This document shows positions 1 to 6,666 of a stretch of 9,589 nucleotides of DNA, piece by piece. Within the stretch, counting starts at the first letter, position 1. Every line of letters begins with the position of its first letter. Below the pieces are notes generated by a model, which did no database searches, was not told where the DNA came from, and worked only from the letters and a program-made list of their open reading frames with translations. The translations under genes were made by a program, and so were the position numbers. This DNA comes from CAZJJK01 sp964546285. Its GTDB lineage: Bacteria; Spirochaetota; Spirochaetia; Treponematales; Breznakiellaceae. The stretch spans positions 1 through 9,589 of the forward strand of contig CAZJJK010000115.1 in NCBI GenBank assembly GCA_964546285.1. Reading direction: 5' to 3'.

Positions 1-1
1 T

Positions 2-481
2 ATCGGCACGACCGATACCTTGATCAAAGTCATCGTGGTGGAGGAAGGCAAACTGCCGTCAAAAATAGCGGAAGCTCAGTACTGTTTCGCCCTTCCGGGT
101 ACCGATGTCGGCCTTACCGTCGGGGGCCTTCCTTCCGCGGCGCTGGGGAAAAATGCCCTCATCGGGCTCTTCACGCAAGACACGGTGGATCTGGACCAAG
201 GCATTTCGCCAGCCTACTACGGCATGGCCGCGGTCGGCGGCGCCAGCGTGAGTGTGGACATAAAGGACGTCAACGCCGGGACCTACCATGTGTTCGCCAT
301 CGTGGACCTGGACAACAGCAACGACCTATCCGCGGCCGATCTCATTTACCCGGCCGCCGGCGAGGACAGGACTGTTTCCCTAAGCGGCTCCACGCTCACC
401 GTGCCTGAGTCGACCAGCTATACGGCTACGCCTGAAACCTGGGGAAATCCGCCTGAAAGCGCCAGGGGCTGGAATTTTTGA
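2..481 (+). CDS. Beta-rich, probably exported protein, 3' end only
   Basis: The reading frame is already open at the window edge, so the gene starts outside; the TTG at 20 has no convincing ribosome binding site and is not needed as a start. About 159 residues are visible, ending WNF-TGA. The composition is rich in G, S, T, V and alternating hydrophobics, as in beta-sandwich surface or periplasmic domains. Near the end, a segment running DLDNSNDLSAAD (305-340) has acidic or polar residues at loop positions 1, 3, 5, 7, 9 and 12, matching an EF-hand or dockerin-type calcium loop. The protein family is not recognised. It could be the C-terminal domain of a lipoprotein or adhesin, which is inference from composition only. 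The next gene begins 93 bases downstream behind a hairpin. Confidence 0.7.
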   Translation: MGTTDTLIKVIVVEEGKLPSKIAEAQYCFALPGTDVGLTVGGLPSAALGKNALIGLFTQDTVDLDQGISPAYYGMAAVGGASVSVDIKDVNAGTYHVFAIVDLDNSNDLSAADLIYPAAGEDRTVSLSGSTLTVPESTSYTATPETWGNPPESARGWNF

Positions 482-520
482 TCCAGATGGCGCGGTTTAG
501 GTAAAAATTTTCTTCATGTC

Positions 521-572
521 TGAGCCTCCGTCTGGTATACTGGGCTCTCCAGCATACCGGAACGGAGGGTCA
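521..572 (+). promoter_or_regulatory. Leader hairpin that can hide the kinase ribosome binding site
   Basis: Bases 521-543 can pair with 549-572 around a five-base loop (544-548). CCTCCGT (525-531) pairs with ACGGAGG (562-568), and GGTATACTGG (534-543) with CCAGCATACC (549-558), with one A/C mismatch, one G/G mismatch and one bulged A at 561. About 21 pairs form in all. The right arm contains the Shine-Dalgarno sequence of the kinase gene (GGAGGG, 564-569). No U-tract follows, so it is not a standard intrinsic terminator. A transcript reading through from the upstream gene would therefore be expected to have a masked ribosome site; this is inference. Confidence 0.7.
533..541 (+). promoter_or_regulatory. 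Possible extended -10 promoter for the kinase gene
   Basis: TGGTATACT matches the extended -10 pattern TGnTATAAT with one mismatch. The -35 position (about 513-518, TTCATG) is weak, as is usual for extended -10 promoters. Initiation would fall near 548, inside the hairpin loop, so the transcript would lack the left arm and keep its ribosome site open. The overlap with the inverted repeat also makes the repeat a possible protein operator. Confidence 0.4.
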
Positions 573-574
573 TT

Positions 575-2839
575 ATGGACGGCGCCGCGCTCATCATCCC
601 GAAATACAGTTCCACAGGCAGCCCCGCCTTCGCCATCGGCCTTCTCGCCCTTGGGGTTTTAATCGGTTTGCTGGCTTATACCCTATTTCTAGCCATCTCC
701 ACCCGGGAAAAAATGTTCCGGTATTTTTCCATTATCATGGCCTTATTGACCATACTCCAGACCTTCGCCGCCTATGACCGTTTCTTTTTCCAGCTAACAT
801 ACAATCGGGTTACGCTGATAACCCACGTCCTCTTCATTACCTTCCTACTCTTTTTTGAGGATTTCTTTTCACTGTCCTCGCATAAACCGCGCCTGTCCGC
901 CGTAAACAGGGTTTCCATTTACGTGATCGCGGGTTTCACGGCCTTGTTTTTCGCGCTTAAGTCTTTATTTCCAAACGCTCAGACTATCCACGGGATTGTG
1001 GACTTTATCCGTGAGCTTTTCGTTTTTTATACAAACATCATCTTCCTTTATACAATTATCGCGGCTATAGCTTGGGCGCGGGCGGAGGCCCTTCTTATTC
1101 TTATCGCCTTTATTCCGCCTGCCCTGCTCACCAGCGCTAACGCCCTAAACATTTTCCCTTTCATGCGGCGTTTCGATAAAACCGTTCAGTTTATGATGAC
1201 CTATAACCAACCTATCGGCCTGTCTCTACAAGCGGTCCTTTTTTCCTTAGCCATGGGAAACAGATACAATCGCTTACGCGCGGAAAAAGAGCGCTCCGCC
1301 AAGGAAAGCGAAAAACTGCGGCAGCTAGACAACGAAAAGACCCAGTTTTTTATGGATATGAGCCATGAAACACGGACACCGCTCACCATTATCCTAGGGC
1401 TAGTCCGTCAATTAAGAGAAGGCCGATATGGGGATTCCATCCGCCGGAACGACCGCGTGCTTGAGCTTGTGGAACGCAACGGTTTGCGTTTGCTGCGTCA
1501 GGTTAATCATTTACTCCGCCTTGGCCGCCCGCCCGATACTCTAGCGCCGGAGGATCTGCCGGCCGACGCTTCCGTTCGGGCTATTATGGAGGATTTTATC
1601 GATATCGCGGCTCAACACGGGGTGGAACTCCGCTTTAAGCCCGGCCAAAATACGGCGAACCTTATACTCCGCCTCGGGTGCGAGGATCTGGAAACGGTAT
1701 TGATGAATCTATTGTCAAACGCCTTAAAATACACGCCTTCTGGCGGTTCCGTGATTGTCAGAACGGAACGCGCTCTAGATGGGACCTTTAGCATAGAGGT
1801 AGCCGACACGGGGCCCGGCATACCAGAGGAACTCGTCAAGACCGTATTTGAGCGTTACCGCCATCACCCCAGGGGAATAAGGCGTTTTCAGACAGGCTTG
1901 GGTCTACCTCTGATTAAATCCATCGCGGATAGCTACGGCGCTTCCATCATACAAAGAAACAGGCCGGAGGGCGGTTGTTCTTTTACCCTTAGTTTTCCCG
2001 CCGCCCTAGTAAAGACAACAGGCTCAAGTTCCGCTTCCGCGAAAGCATCGGTCTTGGCGCCGCTCTATGTCGCCGATCTAGCGGGAGCGGAAGTTACCGC
2101 CGGAGAGCTTTTACCGGCGGCGGCTAACCAAAGCGCCCCGGAAAGCGCGCCGCTCATCCTAGTCGTTGAGGATGATTCCGATATGCGGGCCTATATCGCT
2201 TCCGTTCTGTCAGACAGGTACCGCGTATTACTAGCCGCCTCAGGGGAGGAAGCTTTATCGGCTTTGGAACGAAAATCGGTGGACCTTATTGTTTCCGACA
2301 TGATGATGCCAGGAATGGACGGGCACCGCTTCCTTGCCGCCATCCGCGAAAAAAGTAAAGACTCTATCACCCCCCTTATCTTCCTTACGGCCCGCGATTC
2401 TATGGAAGAACGGATTAAAAGTCTTCATGAGGGCGCCATCCGTTATATCACAAAACCCTTTAGCCCTGACGAACTGAACGCGGCTATTCACGCTATTTTG
2501 GAACATGACCGCGAATTGGTGGGAAACCGCGTGGAACGTTTGCGGCGTGGTATAGCGACGCTCTTGGACGATTTGGAAAAGCCGCCAATTAAGGATGAGC
2601 CGAAGCATTTTGACCTAAGGCGCTTCGCCTTGGATATAGGACTGACAGACCGAGAAACGGAAATAACCAAGCTGATAATAGCTGGAAAAAGCGATAAGGA
2701 TATCGCCGCTTCCCTTCATTTATCGCCTAGGACCATAGCCAATCACAACCGCAGGATATATGTCAAAGCTGGCGTTGGGGGGCGTTTTGAGCTTCTATCA
2801 AAAATCTTTGGCGACGATCAGCTTTCAAGCGAAGCGTAA
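575..2839 (+). CDS. 7TM hybrid histidine kinase with receiver and LuxR-type output domain
   Basis: A 754-residue one-protein signalling pathway. The N-terminal 230 residues hold about seven hydrophobic segments (near 17-42, 50-66, 80-97, 112-131, 150-169, 171-190, 205-227), like the 7TMR-DISM membrane module but without the extracellular domain that often precedes it. A charged helix (230-257) leads to the phosphoacceptor box SHETRTPL with His264. The ATP-binding part shows the N box (N378, N382), G1 DTGPGIP (411-417) and G2 GLGL (441-444). After an Ala/Ser-rich linker (480-525), a receiver domain has D533/D534, phosphoacceptor D575 in SDMMMPGMDG, T605 and K627. A C-terminal LuxR/GerE helix-turn-helix (about 688-745, with LTDRE and SPRTIANH) should bind DNA. 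The start is fixed by GGAGGG five bases upstream. The signal sensed and the target genes are unknown; the N terminus predicts membrane location. Confidence 0.93.
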   Translation: MDGAALIIPKYSSTGSPAFAIGLLALGVLIGLLAYTLFLAISTREKMFRYFSIIMALLTILQTFAAYDRFFFQLTYNRVTLITHVLFITFLLFFEDFFSLSSHKPRLSAVNRVSIYVIAGFTALFFALKSLFPNAQTIHGIVDFIRELFVFYTNIIFLYTIIAAIAWARAEALLILIAFIPPALLTSANALNIFPFMRRFDKTVQFMMTYNQPIGLSLQAVLFSLAMGNRYNRLRAEKERSAKESEKLRQLDNEKTQFFMDMSHETRTPLTIILGLVRQLREGRYGDSIRRNDRVLELVERNGLRLLRQVNHLLRLGRPPDTLAPEDLPADASVRAIMEDFIDIAAQHGVELRFKPGQNTANLILRLGCEDLETVLMNLLSNALKYTPSGGSVIVRTERALDGTFSIEVADTGPGIPEELVKTVFERYRHHPRGIRRFQTGLGLPLIKSIADSYGASIIQRNRPEGGCSFTLSFPAALVKTTGSSSASAKASVLAPLYVADLAGAEVTAGELLPAAANQSAPESAPLILVVEDDSDMRAYIASVLSDRYRVLLAASGEEALSALERKSVDLIVSDMMMPGMDGHRFLAAIREKSKDSITPLIFLTARDSMEERIKSLHEGAIRYITKPFSPDELNAAIHAILEHDRELVGNRVERLRRGIATLLDDLEKPPIKDEPKHFDLRRFALDIGLTDRETEITKLIIAGKSDKDIAASLHLSPRTIANHNRRIYVKAGVGGRFELLSKIFGDDQLSSEA

Positions 2840-2933
2840 AATTTATTCATCGCACAAACCTAACATTCGCGGCTATCCAAGCCTTGTCGAGTATTTTATG
2901 TAAATCTTTACTCATAAGCTACTTGAAATGAAA

Positions 2934-2983
2934 AATCGTTTCAGCATCAGCTTAACCCTTATCTACTGCTGCAAATTCTGTTG
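2934..2983 (+). repeat. Left arm of the 50-base inverted repeat
   Basis: It begins AATCGTTTCA and ends AATTCTGTTG. It is about 76% identical to the reverse complement of the right arm at 3179-3228, with no gaps. Confidence 0.7.
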
Positions 2984-3178
2984 AAACTTAAATCCACTGG
3001 TTTTTACACTAAACCCTGTATTCGTATAGAAATGGGCAGGTCTTCAGTCCAGAGGTCTGGTGTCGCGAGTCTAGCATTAGTCAGAAAAAGCCTCTGTTGA
3101 GCTGGTTCTGCCAAGATTTTCACATAGAAAATTATTATAAGCTCCTAGTAGATAGGGACAAATAGTTGAAGTACTTTG

Positions 3179-3228
3179 CAACAGAATTGGCAGCAGTTAG
3201 TATGGCTTAAGCCCTGCCTGAAAGGATT
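3179..3228 (-). repeat. Right arm of the 50-base inverted repeat
   Basis: The reverse complement begins AATCCTTTCA and ends AATTCTGTTG. The arm contains the ten-base palindrome GGCTTAAGCC (3204-3213), which is not conserved in the left arm. Confidence 0.7.
3205..3212. repeat. GCTTAAGC palindrome, copy 1
   Basis: First of three copies of this eight-base palindrome in the window, extended here to GGCTTAAGCC (3204-3213). It lies downstream of the hsdR stop codon. Confidence 0.6.
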
Positions 3229-3243
3229 GGCATAGCCGAGCCA

Positions 3244-3251
3244 GCTTAAGC
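3244..3251. repeat. GCTTAAGC palindrome, copy 2
   Basis: Second copy, 39 bases from the first and 16 bases past the hsdR stop codon. No U-tract follows, so it is not a terminator stem. Confidence 0.6.
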
Positions 3252-3267
3252 ACCATGCTATCCCTTA

Positions 3268-6200
3268 TTAAATCCTTCCTCCAACGCCCTTAAACTTCTC
3301 AACTAAATTTACGATTCTTTGGAATACCCTTAATTTTTTCGTCAGATATGTAGGATTGAGCGGGCTCATTTTGGGAAGAATATCATTAAGCTCAGTCCCA
3401 TTTTCACTAGCGTATTCTCTTTTTAAAGAAGTAGTGATATAGCGTTTTGCCGCTTCTTCATTCAGGTTTTCACAAGCAATGAGGTCCGCCACTTCGCGCT
3501 CTTGTTCCCCCTGGGCATAGGTAAAAAACGCGTCAATGATGCCGGCTTTATCCTGAATATCGTCCAGGTTAGTTTGATTGATAAAGTCCACCAAGAGGCT
3601 TTCCTTTGCGCGGTTTCCAATACTGGAACGGATAAGACGACGGACATCCTCCACCAAGATGGTTTTATCCTTACGCTTCTGATTGTTTTCAAACAGTAGT
3701 TCCAGAATATAATCAAGGTTGATTTCCTGGGACTTGAGAAGATCAACCTCAAAAACCACATCATCCCAGTCAATGGGTGAGTTCGCGTTTTCGCTGGAGG
3801 ATTTTTCTCTCCGAAGCCAATCGCGTATATCATTATAGCTTGATCTGTAATCCTGAATGGTTCGTGGGGAGGGAATCTCGATCCCCTTCATGGCGGCTAT
3901 GTCTTCGTCGTCCAGGTAGTAGGCGGCTTTAAATTCCGCGACGGCCTGGGGGTCGTCGGTATCCAAGTTCCGCAGGGCCTGCAATCCCGCAAACTCATCG
4001 TAGTTTTGCAGAATGTTTTCTACCCTAAGGTATTCACCGAAGAGCTTGGCGAACTCTTTCTTGTCCTTTTCCTTCTCTATTTCATCGGGATTGGGAAAGC
4101 GCTGCCGGAGTTCCCGCACCAGCTCCAAATAGCCCCGTCGGGCTTCACCAGTTACCAGATCCGTGAAACCTTCCATATACTCCCTGTAGCTCTTTTCCAG
4201 GACCACATTTTTGGTGTTCTTATCACCGAATAGGGTGATGGCTTCAATGGTGGCCTGTTCCAGATCCCGGAAGGTGACGATATTTCCAAAGGTCTTGGTA
4301 GCATCGTAGATGCGATTGGTCCGTGAATAAGCTTGTATCAGGCCATGGAAGCGGAGGTTCTTATCCACAAAGAGGGTGTTGAGCGTATGGGCATCAAAAC
4401 CAGTAAGGAACATTCCCACGACAATTACCAAATCGATTTCCTGGTTCTTAACTCGCGATGAGAGATCACGATAATAGTTTTGAAAAGCATTACTCTCAAC
4501 ACTGAAATTGGTTTGGAACAGCGCGTTATAGTCATTGATCGCGGCGCTTAAAAACTCTTTGGCGCTGCTGTCCATGGCGTTGGGCTCAAAACTTTCATCA
4601 AGAATCTCCCCAACGGCATCTTGTTCCTCGTTCGCCGCAAAGGAGAAGATTGTGGCAATCTTGAGCGGTTTTTCGATCTCTTTCTGTAAGGTGCGCAGTG
4701 TTTCATAATACATCTTTGCCGCGTCGACACTGCTTACGGCGAACATGGCATTGAAGCCGTTACCATTTACCTGGAAGCGATGGGTTTTCTGATTAAATTT
4801 ATCCAGAATATACCGTGAAATCTCATGGATACGTTCGGGGTGCAATAGGGCCTTTTTGTTTTCCGCGGCGCTGAGTTTCTGTATGTCCTGTTCCGATTCT
4901 ATGGATTTAAACCGGGGGCGGACATCGTTGTAGTCTACCTTGAACTTCAACACTTTTTCATCGCGGATCGCGTCGGTAATTACATAGGAATGCAGTTGAC
5001 GGCCAAAAACGGTGGCGGTGGTTTCAGCGCCCAAAGCGTTCTGCGGGAAAATTGGTGTTCCGGTAAAACCGAATTGATAAAACTTCTTGAATTTCTTCTT
5101 GAGATTCTTCTGTGCTTCACCGAACTGGGAGCGGTGGGCTTCATCAAAGATAAACACGACTTGCTTTTGGTAGATGGATAGCTTTTCTTCGCTTTTCATC
5201 AAGTTATTGAGTTTTTGGATGGTGGTAACTATGATCCTATTATCATCCTTTTCTATATTGCGTTTTAGTCCGGCGGTACTCTCCGAGCCGTTGACGCTGT
5301 CAGGGGAAAAGCGTTGATACTCTCTCATGGTCTGAAAATCGAGGTCCTTACGATCTACCACAAAAAAGACTTTATCTATAAATTCAAATTCCGTTGCCAG
5401 GCGCGCCGCCTTGAAACTGGTGAGGGTTTTACCCGAACCGGTGGTATGCCAGATATAGCCGCCGCTTTCGGGGGTACTCCAGGCTTTTGCCTTATATGAG
5501 CTATTTATTTTCCACAACATGCGCTCGGTGGCGGCAATCTGATAGGGGCGCATTACTAAAAGGGTGTCGTTGACATCAAACACGGAATAGCGGAGTAAGA
5601 TTTCCAGGAGGGTGTTTTTCTGGAAGAAGGTGGCGGTAAAATCCTTCAAATCTTTGATGAGAGTGTTGTCAGCCTTTGCCCAATTCATGGTGAAATCGAA
5701 ACTGTTTTTATCCCGCTTGGTGGTATTGGCAAAATAGCGGCTGTCGGTACCGTTTGATATGACGAATAGCTGCACATACTTATACAGTGAATGTTCCGAA
5801 TTAAAACTTTCCTTGCTATACCGGTGAACCTGATTGAAGGCTTCCCGTATGGCGACTCCCCGCTTTTTTAGTTCGATCTGCACCAGGGGCAGCCCGTTTA
5901 CCAAAATACTGACATCATAGCGATTAGTATGATAACCGGTCTGTTCAAACTGCTTGATTACCTGCACTTTATTATTGGCAAGGGTTTTCTTATCCACCAG
6001 GTAGATGTTTTGAATATGCCCATCATCAAAGACAAAATCATAGATATAATCGTCATGAATTTTTCGTGTCTTATCCACGGCGGTATCACTGGGTTTGTCC
6101 AAATAGCTTTCCACAAAGCGCGGCCATTCACTTTCGGAAAACCGCACCTTGTTCAGCTCCTGCAGCTGGACTCGAACATTGGCCAACATGCTTTCGGGAG

Positions 6201-6366
6201 TTCTTAGATCAGGTAGATATTCATAACCTTGGTTTTTTAAATCTTGAATGAGCTCCCGCTCCAGGTCACTTTCAGTCTGGTAGCCCTCACAGACCTGCCA
6301 TTCCTTGGTGTATTTATCCAGAACTATAAAGTTTTTAGATTCCGCGATGGGCTTATAATCGCTCAT
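3268..6366 (-). CDS. hsdR: Type I restriction enzyme R subunit, EcoR124 (type IC) class
   Basis: This is the motor and nuclease subunit that, with HsdM and HsdS, translocates and cuts unmethylated DNA. The 1032 residues match the roughly 1038-residue EcoR124 HsdR along their whole length, as I recall that sequence. The N-terminal PD-(D/E)XK nuclease shows D151, E165-L-K167 and the Q179xxxY183 motif. The SF2 motor shows Walker A TTGSGKT (308-314), DEAH (408-411), TGTP (435-438) and motif VI QAYSRTNR (678-685). The C-terminal helical region that contacts the methylase ends KGVGGRI. Motif V reads TGFDAH, with His660 where Pro is usual. The ATG at 6366 has an AAAGGA ribosome site about eight bases upstream. 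It has its own promoter and lies last in a minus-strand island. No hsdM or hsdS is visible, so function as a complex depends on genes outside the window or in the gap. Confidence 0.97.
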   Translation of the reverse strand: MSDYKPIAESKNFIVLDKYTKEWQVCEGYQTESDLERELIQDLKNQGYEYLPDLRTPESMLANVRVQLQELNKVRFSESEWPRFVESYLDKPSDTAVDKTRKIHDDYIYDFVFDDGHIQNIYLVDKKTLANNKVQVIKQFEQTGYHTNRYDVSILVNGLPLVQIELKKRGVAIREAFNQVHRYSKESFNSEHSLYKYVQLFVISNGTDSRYFANTTKRDKNSFDFTMNWAKADNTLIKDLKDFTATFFQKNTLLEILLRYSVFDVNDTLLVMRPYQIAATERMLWKINSSYKAKAWSTPESGGYIWHTTGSGKTLTSFKAARLATEFEFIDKVFFVVDRKDLDFQTMREYQRFSPDSVNGSESTAGLKRNIEKDDNRIIVTTIQKLNNLMKSEEKLSIYQKQVVFIFDEAHRSQFGEAQKNLKKKFKKFYQFGFTGTPIFPQNALGAETTATVFGRQLHSYVITDAIRDEKVLKFKVDYNDVRPRFKSIESEQDIQKLSAAENKKALLHPERIHEISRYILDKFNQKTHRFQVNGNGFNAMFAVSSVDAAKMYYETLRTLQKEIEKPLKIATIFSFAANEEQDAVGEILDESFEPNAMDSSAKEFLSAAINDYNALFQTNFSVESNAFQNYYRDLSSRVKNQEIDLVIVVGMFLTGFDAHTLNTLFVDKNLRFHGLIQAYSRTNRIYDATKTFGNIVTFRDLEQATIEAITLFGDKNTKNVVLEKSYREYMEGFTDLVTGEARRGYLELVRELRQRFPNPDEIEKEKDKKEFAKLFGEYLRVENILQNYDEFAGLQALRNLDTDDPQAVAEFKAAYYLDDEDIAAMKGIEIPSPRTIQDYRSSYNDIRDWLRREKSSSENANSPIDWDDVVFEVDLLKSQEINLDYILELLFENNQKRKDKTILVEDVRRLIRSSIGNRAKESLLVDFINQTNLDDIQDKAGIIDAFFTYAQGEQEREVADLIACENLNEEAAKRYITTSLKREYASENGTELNDILPKMSPLNPTYLTKKLRVFQRIVNLVEKFKGVGGRI

Positions 6367-6461
6367 GGATTGTATCCTTTGAATACCTTTTCCTACTAAT
6401 TTACGATGATGAATACCTAGACAAAAATCAAATGAAAAGAAGGAAAACTTCTACCCAGAAA

Positions 6462-6470
6462 ATTATAGCA
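6462..6470 (-). promoter_or_regulatory. Extended -10 promoter of hsdR
   Basis: On the minus strand the sequence reads TGCTATAAT, a perfect extended -10 box. The -35 position (about 6485-6490, CGCGCT) does not match consensus. Initiation near 6455 would give a leader of about 89 bases before the hsdR ATG. The palindrome GCTTAAGC (6480-6487) covers the spacer and -35 edge, a reasonable place for an operator. Confidence 0.6.
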
Positions 6471-6479
6471 GACATTCTT

Positions 6480-6487
6480 GCTTAAGC
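6480..6487. repeat. GCTTAAGC palindrome, copy 3, at the hsdR promoter
   Basis: Third copy, on the other side of hsdR and overlapping the spacer and -35 edge of its promoter. An operator role is possible but unproven. Confidence 0.5.
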
Positions 6488-6511
6488 GCGAACATTTTAT
6501 ATTGATACCAC

Positions 6512-6566
6512 CTAATCAGGCCTATCATCCCTTCGTACCTCTTCCAACTTGTCTATCAGCCTGTAC
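6512..6566 (-). CDS. C-terminal end of an unidentified gene emerging from the gap
   Basis: One minus-strand frame leaves the gap and reads YRLIDKLEEVRRDDRPD before TAG (6512-6514). The charged, helix-forming composition looks like real coding sequence. The frame relation to the ATPase is unknown because the gap length is not real. It could be the last residues of the ATPase itself, of a partner gene such as an RloB-like protein, or of hsdS, and 17 residues cannot decide. An alternative frame gives VQADRQVGRGTKG and a TGA at about 6525, and is less protein-like. The hsdR promoter begins about 40 bases beyond the stop. Confidence 0.4.
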
Positions 6567-6666
6567 NNNNNNNNNNNNNNNNNNNNNNNNNNNNNNNNNN
6601 NNNNNNNNNNNNNNNNNNNNNNNNNNNNNNNNNNNNNNNNNNNNNNNNNNNNNNNNNNNNNNNNNN
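6567..6666. other. Assembly gap of 100 N
   Basis: Exactly 100 N bases, the conventional placeholder for a scaffold gap of unknown length. The 3' end of the ATPase gene and anything between it and hsdR are hidden here, which could be a few residues or several genes, including hsdM/hsdS or a partner of the ATPase. Confidence 0.97.

Larger units (their letters stand above)
2934..3228. mobile_element. MITE-like element with 50-base imperfect inverted ends
   Basis: Bases 2934-2983, compared with the reverse complement of 3179-3228, align without gaps at 38 of 50 positions by hand count. The innermost ten are identical (AATTCTGTTG), a run of seven matches lies just outside them, and the outermost ten match at nine. 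The 195 bases between encode nothing, so a transposase would have to act from elsewhere. No target-site duplication is visible at these boundaries. A non-mobile structured RNA or a remnant of an insertion sequence are alternatives. The pairing is seen directly; the mobile-element reading is inference. Confidence 0.4.
2840..3267. other. Convergent intergenic region without a gene
   Basis: The 428 bases between the stop codons of the kinase gene and hsdR contain no convincing reading frame and are AT-richer than the left flank. There is no clear hairpin plus U-tract terminator for either gene. What it does contain is a pair of long imperfect inverted repeats (2934-2983 and 3179-3228), a short palindrome CCAGAGGTCTGG (3049-3060), a CAGAGG/CCTCTG pair (3050-3055 with 3091-3096), and two copies of GCTTAAGC. 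Since both neighbours point inward, no promoter for them is expected here. Confidence 0.8.

Noticed and set aside
521..572. Intrinsic terminator for the upstream gene
   Set aside because: The stem is strong but no U-tract follows; the next bases are TTATGG with the kinase start codon.
2950..3102. Integron attC-like boxes GCTTAAC (2950-2956) and GTTGAGC (3096-3102)
   Set aside because: The boxes are nearly complementary, but the inner L boxes do not pair and there is no cassette gene or integrase nearby.
3502..6251. Several plus-strand open frames opposite hsdR
   Set aside because: They are antisense shadows of a full-length conserved gene, with no ribosome sites or recognisable domains.
6438..6452. 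AGAAG/CTTCT hairpin in the hsdR leader
   Set aside because: The stem has only five AT-rich pairs, too weak to call an attenuator or terminator.
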